Positions 1 through 12,370 of a stretch of DNA of 64,000 nucleotides are shown in pieces (within the stretch, counting starts at the first letter, position 1; every line of letters starts with the position of its first letter). Location of the stretch: assembly GCA_050084515.1 (NCBI GenBank), contig CM114274.1, positions 14,632,001 to 14,696,000 of the forward strand. The letters are read 5' to 3'. The notes under the pieces are model-generated. The model was not told the origin of the DNA. It made no database searches and saw only the letters and a program-made list of their open reading frames with translations. The DNA comes from Blasia pusilla (lineage: Eukaryota > Marchantiophyta > Marchantiopsida > Blasiales). The translations under genes were made by a program, and so were the position numbers.

Positions 1-947
1 CAACATTCAGACGAAGCGGGTTCAGGGACTGAAACACACACGCATCTTTCAGATCGAGGGTATTCGACATAGTCACCAAATCGTCGTCCCTGTCTCTGTA
101 CGTCACATTCAGCTGTGCCAAGGCCGGAATCTCAAACAGAGCTCGTATCCTGGCCGCAAGACCAGGAAATTGCATCCCGTCTTCCGAACCTGGTTGGCTT
201 TCACATGTTATGCGTCTAAGGATGCCCCCATAATTCACCTGCCACCGCCGACAGCAACAGACTACGAGCGTTGGTTAAATAGCTAGCTGGCAGGCGAGCC
301 CAAATACGATCACTAAACATGAGGGAGGGACACGTCACGAGATTGCAAGTTCACCAAGTAGATTAACAAGTACGATTTGCTGCTACCGCAGAGTCAGAGA
401 GCAAATGAACCAATCCCACCGACGAAACCAGACCTACTATCCGAAAACCGCGCTCGAAGGTGGTTTTGAACTTGCGATCCCCGCCCGAGTCAGGGCCCGG
501 AGCTCAATCAGTTCGACAATTATCGAATGTGCATCGATATTTACATCCGAGCCACAGCTCTACACTGAGAGAGATCGATCCCTTTGGTCCTTCTTATGAC
601 CATTAATGAAACGCAACGGGATTGCGGATGAAAAGAATCAGTTTCGCTATAGGTTGGAATGTCTGCCATCGAGAAGCTATTGAGAATGCTTTCTCCACAT
701 TAATACCGCCTCATCAGACTGATATCGAGAGCCTACGAAACCGAGCTCTGCTTGCCGATTCTTACGACCTGTAAATGTGAACAGCTCTAAGCGAGGACAA
801 GGACTCTCTCTCATCGACAAGGAAACACTGAAAATTGCTGAACAAAACGAAATCCCCTCTGTCGAATGCTCTCAGAATCGTCCTCATTCCAACGACGATT
901 GGAATCGGAATCCGTGCTAAGAAACACACCTTAATGACGTAAGTCAT
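1..947 (-). CDS. NBR1: NBR1-like autophagy receptor, 5' part (runs off left edge)
   Basis: This is the amino-terminal part of a second NBR1-type selective-autophagy receptor. Exon 1 is only 18 coding bases (930-947, MTYVIK) followed by a GTGTGT donor. Exon 2 starts at 238 after a GGCAG acceptor and continues past base 1. Joined, they give a PB1 domain: the basic start (VIKVNYGGILRR) and the acidic OPCA-like stretch (TYRDRDDDLVTM) are both present, then SLNPLRLNV. PB1 domains make NBR1 proteins polymerise. The exon junctions match those of the complete NBR1 gene at 14.2-17.6 kb, and both share an upstream stretch, TTCCAGTAAGCCGCG, so the two are paralogues duplicated with their 5' flanks. No disabling change is seen in the visible part. 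The ZZ, FW and UBA regions lie outside the window, so function cannot be confirmed. Confidence 0.9.
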
Positions 948-1330
948 GATCAAAACTGAAAGAACTCCACCCTGGGACGAAAATGTCGATCGATTGAGGG
1001 TTTCGATTCTGAGCGAATCGTATCGATAGCCTTCACTCAACACGGAAGTACTTGAATTGCAGAGAAACACGTTTCACATCAGCGAGCCGAAGGGGAGGGA
1101 CAATAAGCCCATTCCAGTAAGCCGCGATCACACGTACAAAAAAAGTTGGCCAAGACGAATCATCACACTCGCGGAACAGAAAAGCTCTGAAATCGAATGA
1201 AACTTCAACCGAGATGACAAAGTCCTGCGCTTGCCCTTAAATCACGAATTCCGGAGTTCGGGGTCCGTGGCGTCCGCCGAAGGCTTTTGTTCGCGTACAC
1301 CAACCAATGGCGGGGCTCGCAGCTCTAATA
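948..1330 (-). promoter_or_regulatory. 5' flank of the left NBR1-like gene
   Basis: This is upstream sequence of the gene starting at 947. It has a more balanced base composition than the AT-rich DNA that begins near 1,330. It shares the 15-base stretch near 1,117-1,131 with the leader of the second NBR1 gene, so it is probably 5' untranslated and promoter sequence. I see no convincing TATA box. Confidence 0.4.
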
Positions 1331-1574
1331 CTCTAATGTAAGGATATTATTTAGCTTATAATACAATACTAGGCCATTGTGCGTCTTTCCTTACCTCCGA
1401 AGCTACCTTACCTCCGAAGCTACCTTACCTGGTGGGACCAGCTAATGCTTGTAATGTAGGACGGGCAAGAAGGGGATAGATGTCTCTTAGTTTCTCTAAC
1501 CGCATATATTAGTCCTAAATGGGATTTTTTTTTAATATTTTCTACTACTTTTTCAAATTTTTTTCATTAGTCTT

Positions 1575-2355
1575 CCCATTTCAAGGTTCTTGCATCGATT
1601 TGCCCCTTTTGATATTTTTATTTTGGCAATTTTTGGTCAACTTCTTGGTCTAAATACTTTTGAGGGAGAGGATGGTATCCTTGCTTCACGACAAGTTGTG
1701 TTGCCTATTTCTTTTGGAGGGGTGGGATTGTCCTCCACAGTCGTATCTGCTCCCGCAACCTTTTTTGGGAGTTGGGCGTTGGTAGCACAGATTATGGTTT
1801 CAAGGTATCTCCAAGGAGATACACCTATCTTGATGGATCATATCGCCCATGTAGAGGAGGAAGATTTGTTATTTCAACAACTGAGATCTTCTTACTCTTG
1901 CTATACAAGCAATTCTACCCCCTTTCAGCCAATTGATTACGAAAGGGTTGATCAACTTCAAGAGCATATCTCCGAGAATCTGCATCGAATCAACTTTTCC
2001 AACATTCTCTCTGAGGCATCCTCTGACGCTCATCAAGCTCATCTGCGTTCATGTGCGGGTATTGGAGCGGGGTGTGGCTTACTGCAAATCCTCTTATTCT
2101 TCCATTTCGTCTTCCTCGAAGTATATTCTTGACAGCTTTGCAGTTACGTCTTGGACTTTCTCATCCTTCTCTGTTAGGTGTGTCGAATTGTGTATGTGGG
2201 GATCCTATTGATGCCAAGGGTATTCATATTTCTCCAATGAGCACACGGTGGAGAACGAACGGCCACACATGATGTCATTAGAGAGGCGGTAACATCGATG
2301 GCTCGTATTGCAGGATACACCGTTGCGCAAGAGCATTGCTTGCAAGTCTTGTATT
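1575..2355 (+). mobile_element. Non-LTR retrotransposon family A, 5' half of a split copy
   Basis: A decayed coding fragment of a non-LTR retrotransposon. Translation shows the region just after the polymerase core (LASRQVVLPISFGGVGL, then FGSWALV) and runs into the carboxy-terminal part, including a C-x-C start of a zinc-knuckle-like motif near 2,190. At least two frames are needed, so it is dead. The coding sequence stops abruptly near 2,355, at the place where the minus-strand fragment at 3,622-4,180 resumes. The fragment at 21,055-21,937 is a clear relative. Confidence 0.75.
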
Positions 2356-3621
2356 AGCAGACAAGAAAGTGAAGTGGTTTATTAAGGGATGGTATGCCCA
2401 ATATTTAGGGATAGAAAAATAAACTATCCCTAAAATCGTCTTTTAACATTTTTTAAGAAGTCCTCTCTCTAAAACTAACATGGCACAAATTTAGAATCAA
2501 ATTTTGAACTTAAACCAATGGTGGGTACTATATTTTCATTTACTCTTCTACTTAATCTCTTTCAACTCATGTTGAACATTCAAATGGTCATGTACGTTAT
2601 TTGAGAATCTTTGAAAATTTTGTGAGAGAAAAGTAAGAATATTATTAATTTCAAAAGAAATTCATGAAGAAAAAGATACACTCAATAAATATTCTGTTTT
2701 AAATCTTAGATATATTTAAAAGCACTTATGGCATTGGCTCCTATACAATTATCCATGAGTTACAAACTTTGTCTTGGAAATTCACCAATGCACATTTCTT
2801 TTTAACTTGAACATTTCAAGGAGAGGGGTTAAGAAGGGCCTACCCTTTCATTGAGGTTCAACAAGGAGAGAATGATCTTCCATGTATTCTCCTACACGCC
2901 CTATACACACATATCACCTCTCTAACCCCTACTATGCCAGCCCTCTATAGTAGGTCAAGACACACTTTCCATATCAAAAATAAAATTATGCCATAAATAT
3001 GGAATTTATCAAAAATGTGAGTTCCTCCAAATAGCCCTAAAGTACGGAAAACTTGCATTCTCTAGTTTAACTAGTCTAGCCCCTTGTGGCTAATAAGAGT
3101 AAATTAATCTTGAATCAAAAGTAAAGATTATGGGATAGGAAGATGGCATTAGTGCCATATTATTCAAGATCTATGGCATAGAAAACATCACCAAGACTAC
3201 ATAGTATCAAATATTATATCAACAACTAATTTCCAAAAATTCATTTTGGGTTCCTAGTAGAAGGGGATAAAAGAGAACTTACTATATCCCTTACTAGTCT
3301 CTCCCATAAATGACCGGCTACCAAGAGCTCACAATATCTTGCTCACTAATCCCCATAAAGAGAACTCCAAAATTCATTTTTCGTTCATAGTGCAAGGGGT
3401 ATAAAAGAAACCTACGATATCCTCTTTAGCCCATATAGCTACTTACTTAGGTTAATAGTTAAGGAGAAAAGAGAAAAAGTTATCTATCCCCCTTCTTGTC
3501 CATTTGGACAACATATTATCAAATATAACAACATTTGAACTTCCAATCCATTCAGGGTTCCTAGTAGAAGGGGATAAACGAGAAAACTTACTATATCCCA
3601 TGTCATGGATCTATTTAGTTA
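2356..3621. other. AT-rich DNA with three diverged direct repeats
   Basis: No gene is visible. A block built around TTCCTAGTAGAAGGGGATAA recurs in diverged form near 3,239-3,300, 3,371-3,430 and 3,546-3,600. The stretch probably represents flank of the family-A element that was carried along by an inversion. Confidence 0.45.
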
Positions 3622-4180
3622 TATATCCACTTTATTATAAAATAAACCTCAAAAGAGGACAAAGAAAGGTAATAACATCTCAAAAGAGGAGTCAAAAAAT
3701 GCATAAAAGAATGCAAAAAGAAAATGGCAACAAGCCAACGTAAACACCAACTCAATGAGTTGCACGACGTATCAATACCAAGGTTTGTGCACGTTGTAAG
3801 GCCACTGAGATGCATTGCCGAAAATAGGTAGTAACTACAAAGAGAGAAGGACTACAAGAAGGGGCAAGGTGATGATTCTCGAGGGAGTGGTGAGCACATG
3901 TTTTCAAGAAAGAATCAAAAGACACACGTAAATGATCGAATACTTCCAATGCAAAAGGAATAAATCCATCAGTCGCATGTCTCATAGCATAACTTAACTC
4001 CTTGATTCTTTCTGGAACTTCGGCTGCCAAACCTTTGGTATGTACGGCTCGACATACCAAGTCAGAACGTGTTGGATCAGCAACCACCACATCACCTAAT
4101 GTCCGGAATCCACATCGAGACATAACAAGATCCACTCTCCGACGAGAGGTTACTTGTGTGGTTGAAGGTAGGACAATGTG
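3622..4180 (-). mobile_element. Non-LTR retrotransposon family A, 3' half (endonuclease-like domain and 3' UTR)
   Basis: On the minus strand this encodes the C-terminal part of the element (LPSTTQVTSRRRVDLVMSR, then TLGDVVVADP) followed by a 3' untranslated tail ending near 3,622. The tail is closely similar to that of the copy ending at 19,775. The RVD-x12-D spacing resembles the K/R-PD-x12-14-D/E core of the restriction-like endonuclease in R2-type elements. The fragment begins where the plus-strand piece ending at 2,355 stops. Confidence 0.75.
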
Positions 4181-4189
4181 AAATTCCAT

Positions 4190-5200
4190 TCAAATAAGAG
4201 TCTTCTTTCTTTGTAGATGCCACACTTTAAAAATTATCACCCGTGTGCACCAATGACATGAGTTGGGAGAAGGGTAAACAATCCACTGCTTTCGTGAACT
4301 ACAATTATTTTTTTAAGTTCCACCCATGGTGGAATCTTACCATGCCCACTATAGTATACACTATTTTTTAAATGTCTCCTTTATATGAAAATGGAACTAT
4401 ATATATTTTTAATATAAATGCTCCTAATATGATTCTATTAACTTTTTCCCATGCGATTCACTCAATCGAATAGAAATAAAATACGTCACAAACGAAGATT
4501 ATAATGAAGCCATTATATTAGACACTCGTTGAAATTATAGAGTTTACCAATATATAGTAAAGATAAATTTCCTCCGAAATATGTGAATTTTAAGATTCAT
4601 GTATGTTTCCTTCAAAATTAAAAAAATTTATGAAGAAATTTCCAGCCTTTCAATTCATATATGAAAATCATTTATTTTGATCCAAGATTTGTTTCAAAAT
4701 TTTCTTTAGAAGTCCCTCAAAATTAAAGCTTGAAACCTTAAAAAATGAATTAATAATTCTCATCCTTGTCAAGAATAATACTTTTTCCATTATTCTATTG
4801 ATATCTTTTCTCAAATTTCCATAATAATTTCTAATTTCTCTTCCAAAATTAATTTCAAGTTAATTTTTTTAATTATATAGTGAAACAAAAATTGAATTTT
4901 GAAAATGAAAAATAAAATTGAACATGAAAAGAGACTCATAATCTCTGGATAAGAATTAAAATTTTAAGAATTAACTTAACCAATAAAACATTTTTAATCT
5001 TACTTATTTTATATAGAAAAATGAAAAGCTTTCAGACCTGGAACCTAACAGGACGATTCCTTCCCAAATGTTAGTAATGGCTGTCCCAAACCATCATCCG
5101 ACCTTTAGTAATGGCTGTCACTTGTGGACTCGTTATGAACGAATTATGTGGGCCCCATTTTCGCTACTCTTAGGTCCTAAGCCTCGCTGTGAGTCAGGGG
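4190..5200. other. AT-rich intergenic DNA, nothing recognised
   Basis: Very AT-rich to about 5,030. I see no open frame of note, RNA gene or repeat structure that I can name. Confidence 0.5.
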
Positions 5201-5210
5201 ATAGCATTCC

Positions 5211-5347
5211 CCGTTCTCATTAATTCTAGATGACTGGTTCAAAGTGCTACACGTTCTCGTTAGTTCCAGGTGACGGGTTCAAACTGCTGCCCGTTCTCGT
5301 TAATTTTAGGTGACGGGTTCAAAGTGCTGCCCGTTCTTGTGAATTGC
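5211..5347. repeat. 40-bp minisatellite, about 3.4 copies
   Basis: Units start at 5,211, 5,251, 5,291 and 5,331 (partial). Each begins with a version of CCGTTCTCGTTAATT and contains TGACGGGTTCAAAGTGCTGC. The units differ at a few bases. It opens a GC-richer block that continues to about 6,830. Confidence 0.85.
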
Positions 5348-6840
5348 AGCGGAGAGACCAATCATAGACTCCCCTGCAGTTCATAGATGCCCGTCTGGGA
5401 TACCGAGCAGGGTTCGGGTAGTTTCTCCTGGGACCCGGTACATTACCGGGAATGGTAAATCGGAAACGGGAATCCCAGTTTTTGAACCGGTTTTCAGATA
5501 CCAAATACAAAGAGAGTCCTCAAATCCAACCGGTTTTTCGTAAGTAATTTTAAAATTAATCGATAATTCTCAGATTTAACCGGCTAGCCTTACTCGTACC
5601 CCCGGATCTCCCCTATCATTATGCCGAGTACGAGTCTAATAGTCTATGAGAGTCCGGGGTCCCGGAGCACCTTCGATTCCTTCGGACACCAACAGCAGAT
5701 GCTGCCGCACTGGCCCCGACACATATCCACACGTTGAATACTTTATCTGGGATTTAGAAAGAGAAACGCCAGCCACACCCGCCCGTTTCCAAGCGTGGGC
5801 CCACAGGGACAGCCCGCGTTCGATTTCGCAGAGGCGGGCCTTTAGAGATCCAGCGGGTCCCTTTTCCCGGGTTCGTCGTCCCACTTACCCGACTCCTTGA
5901 GTTCCCATTTTCACATTAGATAGGTTTTCCATCACCCGTTTTCCTTTTTAGAAATCTGGGAACCCTATGCACCCTCATCATCATTGCGGGGGTATCCAAG
6001 ATCCAGCCAGAAAGGACCGTTCTTATAGGCCCGGTCTCGGAACCCAGGGGCCCCATAACGACGGCCCCTCCCAATCTTCACCGCCAAGATCCCAACCTTT
6101 GCTCTTTCGGGCGGGGAAAGGAAGAAACGCTGAATAAAAGGGGATTCATCAAAAGTACGTGAGGAATGAGTAAAGAATTCAGGTGGCAGAAGAACTCCAA
6201 ATCCACACCGGGTGACCCGGCCGAGTGGGGATTCGGGGAAGGGCGAAGTTGGGGAACCGGGTGGGGAATAATGTCCGGGGAGAACGGGGGGAGAACCCGG
6301 GTTACGTGTTGAGCTGTCCGGAAGACTCCCCGGACCCTGGTGGGGAAGTGCAAGATATATTTGCTCCGTACGTGGACGTTTCTCGATTTCTGGGGAGTCG
6401 TGGATCTTCCATCGTCGATCTTGGAATCTGGGAGTTGTGGTAGCGGCCGAGTCAAGGTCATGGCGACGACCTAGAAAGGTCCCCGCGGGGAAGATGACTT
6501 GTGTATCGAGGAACGCCTAGTGGGCGACCGGGTCAGACCCAGGATTCCTTCTTATTATTAGCCACAGGTTTGGGATGTACGATATTGCGGCGAAGGCCTG
6601 CCTCCGTTCCTCTCAGCACAACTGGTGCACGTCGAGAAATGAAGTTGAGTGCGTCCGATCGAAAGCCATCTGCAGCAGGGGCAGCTGGTGAAAAATGTTT
6701 CATAAATTTAAAAGCCCTGTATATAGTTTGGGACCTTTGTCCAAATGGTAAGATAGTTGTGTCCGTGCTAGCGTCCGGCGTGTTTTGAGTGAGAAGAAGA
6801 GCGCCGTCGAACGAAAGGAGCGACCTTCGGGATTGTTCTC
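5348..6840. other. GC-rich island without a convincing gene
   Basis: This block is clearly more GC-rich than the DNA on either side and keeps many CpG sites. It has short open frames on both strands that overlap one another, with no recognisable domain. A stretch near 5,925-5,950 (GGTTTTCCATCACCCGTTTT) resembles the 3' tail of the LINE insertion at 34.4-34.6 kb. It may be low-copy or young repeat DNA; I cannot assign a function. Confidence 0.4.
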
Positions 6841-9800
6841 CGATTTCTTAAGCGTACATCATTTAAATTTTGAATTTTCTTTTTGGGTTTGAGGAAATCC
6901 TCTTGGGGCATTGACAAGTGTATGTTGTGTTTTCCCTGTATTATTTATTATTATTTATCAGAGAATATAATTTACGGGCGTTTTAATTATTAATTTAATT
7001 ATGTCTTTTCTCACTATGATTTTCTCCCGTGAGAATTATGACACTTATGAATTAAAAAATCCATTCTTTCAATATGTTGTTAGATGAAATTAACATATTA
7101 GAAAGGACACGTGTTTGCATACAATATGAAAATCACCCGGTTTGAAATGACATGCATTAAATCATGAAGATGTTTGTTGTTGAAAAAATGTCACGGATGT
7201 AGTGTTTATCGTAACTATAATATAGGTATCATCTTGTACACACTCATTTTCAACTGTGTATCCTTTATCCTATATTTCAATCAAATTAAAGGTCTTTTTT
7301 GACGATGTGGAAGTAGATTTGGGTAATTCAAACTACTTTTCATTAATCCCTCGTGAACACCTTCTACCTTATGGTAGTTATTGCCTTATAATGGGTGAAG
7401 TGGATTCCAACTAGTAAAAGTGGTGATAAGAGATCCTATTCCTATTTTCCTTGCTTCCCACAAATAATGAAGATTCACTTCATAAAATACAAGAGACTTA
7501 TGTATAGTCCATATTCTTACTCTCAACAAATTTTGGGATGGAGATACTAGAAACAATATTTTATGGTTATCAGACATCTATAATATTAACCGAGCATGGG
7601 GGTTACTATAAGTAGGATTTTTTTTTAAATGGTTCTATAAGAAGTAAAGGACACGATAAAAATTAAGGCAATGCTTGGCCATCGGATTGTCCAAGGGATT
7701 ACTTTAAGTAGGGAAATACCTCTATAAACATTACATGCCTTGATAGTGTCCCCAATTTATGTGACCAAAGTAGAACCTAAGTAAGTGGTGCACTAACAGT
7801 GGAGGTTATCCACCTCCCACACAAATTACCCCTTTTAACTTTGGACGTCGGTTTGTATCCACCAAACGTGATTGTATGGTGAGATAAGGCAACTTTGGCA
7901 TGTAGTAAGAAAATTGGTAATAAATAGGCAAGTGAAACTCCGGGATTTACACTCCAAGATCGAGATCTAGAAGTGACTTGTTGAATTCCTCGCAGGAGCT
8001 AGAGCTGCTTGGAAGTGTGAACGAGGAGGTTGTTGTTGTAAAACACATTGAAGTTGTTGGTGAGTAAAGCCCAATGATATATGAAGAGTTGATGTCATCC
8101 AGGTACTCTCAAATTACCTGATCTGGGCCGTTTTGTGTGAGCTTGGAAACGGATGTATAGAGTTGAAAAGCAAGGCTTTCCAACTTTGTGAGAATCCATC
8201 TTGTAGCACGTCCATTGTAGTTCATTAGATGATTTTTGCTGCCCTCCACTTGCAAGAGTATCAACGCTTACGTAAGTCAGGGAAAGAAGACTGACACATG
8301 ATTCAATCATGAAAAGGATGAAATGCGAAAGAAATGGAATGATTTTAGTCTAGTGCAAGCCTCCAATCAACATCTTGTATGAAAGCCTGCTTGCTACTTA
8401 CATGTTGAGTCCCAATGATGTAGCCGCTGGCATATCCAAAATCAGCAGGATCCTATTGGATTTCACTAGCTTCATAGTGTCCACTTGATGCGTCTACATT
8501 GCCTACGATGCAGTCTCTATGTCAATTTTTACTAAGTTTGCACCTTCAATTCCTCCTCCAAGGCCCTCCCTCTTCTCCATCTCAAACTTGGGCACGACAC
8601 AATCCATGCATTGTCATCAAGAGATGGATATTGGAATTAGGTTTCAATGGCAATGAGGTTTCTCGAGTCCAATGGAATTAGGGTTCAATGGCAATGAAGA
8701 TGCTAGAGATTGCACATGGATTTCAACTTGCTTCATGCACAACAAGGCTAACATATAACACTAACATCAGTAGTCCAAAGCTGCACGTGGCGATTATTGT
8801 TGTGAATATGGAGATATCCCTCCACACTTCACCTCCCAGCCCTTGCTATGCCTATACATAACACAGAGTTCTTACTAGTATATATGGTAAGGGATAAAAA
8901 AAAATTGATGCAAATTTTATATTGATTTGTGGAGTAACCATGGTAGATCAAAATCCTCTTTCCTATAAATTCTTTCTCGAGAAAGACAAAGAAAGGCAAT
9001 GATATATAAGAATATTGATATTTACGGCCCAACTTAAAGCCTGTATTACGGTTCCCTCTAAGGTGTGTGCAAAACACAATATTTTCTGCAATCGCAGCAC
9101 AATACTCCACATGATCCATACTATGACATAGAAAAAGATTATTGGATGAATAGGATTAGGTTCTCAATGTATTCTTCGTCTTCTATATTCACCTCTTAAT
9201 GTATTGACCATTAAGAGGCAAACTCTTAACTCTTCCACGGAAATCTTTATGTATTGGTTGTTATTATATATTGTCCATTTTTATGCATTGGCCGTCACTC
9301 TTACACTCTCATTATGACACGGGTTCGTATTAATGGGTGTATTGAATCTTGTCACATATTATTGCTTAACCATTTTTCTATTAAGGCATTTATTATTTAT
9401 TCGCCGGTATGTGATTTATCATTTAATGCCAAAAATTTAATTCCTCTATATTATTTGCTATGTATTTTAGCATTTCATTGTATATTGTCTTATTTTTTTC
9501 TATAATACTATTATCACACTATTATTTTTATCTCCACGGTTTGCATTCTAATATATTCATCTCCCTACCTATCCCACAACATTAATTAAATTGAAATCAA
9601 ATTTTTTACCGTGGATAATGTAATTTTAAATTCATCTAATCAACCCACCCATAAGTTTATATTGTGAACTTATTCCACTATTATATTCTTCTCCTCCATC
9701 TAGCTGGTTTTTATTGACTGCATGCATATCTCTCGTGCAATAGCATGTCTCCCTATTTGGATGGAAGACTACTCTACAAAATTGATTTGTGTCTCTCCTA

Positions 9801-10881
9801 CTTGGATTGTATTGAAAGTTTTTGTTAATGCATTTATAGTACACTTTTTAATTTTTAATATTGTGGGATTTTTTATCTATACGTACACTTACATTTTCGT
9901 ATCATCATGCTTTTAATAATACTCCTCGCCACCACGGTTGGGGCCGCCACACTAATTTTAGAATACCCTAAATTACAATGTCACCCCCTTAGAACATGAA
10001 CTTGATCTGCGGGAGTTCCACGAAAGCATCTCTTTCACGTCAAGAGCAGCGACATCCGAAAACGGACTTTCTGGTGGCAGCTTGTTTGACACAGATGGCG
10101 GACTTTTCAGAGCTCGGGTTGGTTTATGGGAAGTTAAAAATATCCTCGTTCATTTCCACAACTTCATATGCCAAGAGCAAAAAAACACGGAAAAGCATAG
10201 GCTTTAACTCCTATGATGGGGCGGTTCAAAATTTCACAATTTGGGTTGCATGGGGGAGTTTCCATCCCAATCCCACCTCATAGTGACCTCTATTGCCGGT
10301 AAGGTGCCCCACGGATTATAAATGAAATTTCCCATTCTCTTAGTAAAAACGACCCTTTTGTAACCCTCTTCACAATCCGGTCATCTACTTAGGTACTTGG
10401 TAATTTGATATAAAGGTTGGAAAATAATATTTCTGAACACATGTGGAGTGCACATGTTAAAAAATGACGGGTATCAATAGAGGTCCGTAAAAATAATAAA
10501 CTGTCTTTTCAAATTTAAATTTGACCCGTATAGGTAGTTTAGGAAGGCATCCTTGACACAAGGACCACGTGTAGCCCGAGAGCGGAGAGGTAGGTATATT
10601 TCTTAAGACTAGTGATGACATGTGAGGGACCTTCCACTCCATGGTTCCTATCCTTAAACACTCCTTGCCGGTCCCTAACTTTAAATGTTATTTGAATTCC
10701 CCCTCTCTGGATGCCCATGCCACAGAGTACGTTCAAAGGACACGTGGTGGACTATCCAGCCGCTTGAAAATCATTCCTCTATTAATAGTATGTAGTTAAA
10801 AGGACCCTGGTAGATAATTTTAAAAACTCTCGTCATTATCTCATAATTAAGCTATTTAATTATTTGTGTGATATATTTCAA
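6841..10881. other. AT-rich intergenic DNA, nothing recognised beyond a short repeat
   Basis: No gene is supported. The only structure noted is a short direct repeat with 41-base spacing (TGGAATTAGG...TTCAATGGCAATGA) at about 8,632 and 8,673. The open frames are short and without recognisable domains. Confidence 0.45.
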
Positions 10882-11120
10882 TCTATATTATAATTTGAAG
10901 AGGGGGGTACTACTTTATTTAGTAGTGAAGCCCTCCTTTAAAATAGCAGAACACTCAAAAATAGTGGATGAAATTGATATCCAAAACTTTGATAAATAAA
11001 TCCAACTTTGATGCATGCTAACCAATTTTTCTTAAGTCTCAAACTTGATAAATAATCTTTCTCATCTATTTGTATATAGTATTCTAAAGTTCATTCGTAC
11101 ATAGCACGGGCACCAACTAG
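10882..11120 (+). mobile_element. Short non-autonomous Helitron candidate
   Basis: The 5' end is TCTATATTATAATTTGAAG and the 3' end is GCACGGGCACCAACTAG. It lies between an A (10,881) and a T (11,121), as Helitrons do. The 3' end carries the CTAG form of the CTRR terminus, preceded by a short CG-rich inverted repeat (CGTACATAGCACG). The ends closely match those of the tandem copies at 56.8-57.3 kb. It has no coding capacity, so a Rep/helicase must have come from elsewhere. Confidence 0.65.
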
Positions 11121-11393
11121 TACCATAAATTCATATTGAGCTAAAAATTCTTTCTTTTTAATTTAAATGACGTCGAGGAATTAGCCGCTCAAACGCTCCC
11201 GCCAAACTCACAAGCCTTAAGATAAGTCGATCGATCACCTCCAACAAACCCGAAAGCCATAAGAAGTTGATTGCACCCAGGGCCACTTGGTTGGACACGG
11301 AAGCAAACCTGCACCGCCACACACACAATCTACTACAACAGACCTCTATCCTACTACTAGTTTTTACCATTTACTTATTCAAATTTGCTTATT

Positions 11394-11440
11394 CAACTCC
11401 GTGAAGATAGCTGTCTTGGGCAGCTATCTTCACGGAGTTG
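11394..11440. repeat. Perfect 20-bp inverted repeat (hairpin) at the edge of a non-LTR fragment
   Basis: Left arm 11,394-11,413 (CAACTCCGTGAAGATAGCTG), 7-base loop, right arm 11,421-11,440. The arms match at all 20 positions and one more flanking pair also matches. The right arm is the first coding sequence of the family-B element, so the left arm is an inverted copy of the element's own edge. Confidence 0.95.
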
Positions 11441-12370
11441 AGGGACGCAAGGGGTCCTATTGCAAGCCTGATTCCCTTTGTGCAGGATTTCTATGGGGCC
11501 CCTTCGGCCCTCTATTTTCACCACGGTAGGTTCGAGGAGGAGGTCACGGTTTTGGAGTCTGCTACCGAGAATTGTCAGGGTGATCCCTTGGGTGGTGCAT
11601 TGTTTTCTTTGGCTCATTATCGAGCGGTTCTTTCTATGGCAGAGGCTTTCCCGGGTTGCATTTTCCCTTCGTTGGCAGATGATACTCACATTGTTGGCCC
11701 TGGAGACCTGGTCGTCCTTGCATTTTAGCACTTTTCAGCACAGTTGGCACGTGTCGACTCGTAGTGAAGGTGGGAAAGTGCAAGGCTTGGTCTCCATCAA
11801 GCCTGCCGGCTGATATTCATTTACCCGACGGATTCTTGAGACCTGTTGGAGGGCTTCGTGTCTTGGGAGTCCCACTTGGGAGCGAAGACTTTGTATCAAG
11901 TTTTGTAGCATCAACTCTTACCGAGGATCTTCTCCAAGCCGGCGATCTCACGAGGATTGGTGACCCTCAAGTAGCTTAAGGCATCCTCTCGTCAGGTTTC
12001 GCTCGTAGACTTGGTTATCTTTGTAGAACCATGTGGACGCCTAGCCATATTTATTCCTTGTATAGATCCTTTGATAGAAAGATTATGCTGGCTTTAGGGG
12101 ATTTACTAGGACCTGGCTCCTTAGAGTGCCCCGAGGGGAGTTAGCTCGTAGACAGGCTTCTTGGCCGGTTGCCTTTGGTGGAGTAGGTCTTATAGCAACT
12201 GAGTTAGTGGCGTCTTCGGCTTTTTTAGGGAGTTGGGCCACCATAGCACCCCTCCTTTGATCCCGATTTTTGGTTAGGGATAGACCGCTACTTTTACAAT
12301 ATGTTTCTCAGGTCGAGGATGGTCTTTTCCCACTTCAGTCTTCACTTACTGAGACTGAGATAGCGACTGA
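11421..12370 (+). mobile_element. Non-LTR retrotransposon family B, reverse transcriptase fragment
   Basis: The open segment at 11,423-11,728 reads as reverse transcriptase: FVQDFYGAPSALYFHHGRF, then CQGDPLGGALFSLAHYRA (motif B, with the QGDPL core), then FPSLADDTHIVGP (motif C, the ADD catalytic pair). A shifted frame continues with LPDGFLRPVGGLRVLGVPLG and LTRIGDPQVA (to 11,979). Further shifts carry LGPGSLECP and later pieces to about 12,370. Nucleotide similarity to 63,160-63,690 is obvious. Frameshifts and stops show it is dead, and the 5' part is missing. Confidence 0.85.

Noticed and set aside
1575-4180. Twin priming as the cause of the split family-A copy
   Set aside because: Twin priming would put the inverted 5' piece next to the 5' edge of the 3' piece; here it lies beyond the 3' end, so an inversion explains it better.
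5636-5900. Overlapping 82- and 84-codon frames on opposite strands
   Set aside because: They mirror each other in GC-rich DNA and neither shows a domain or start context.
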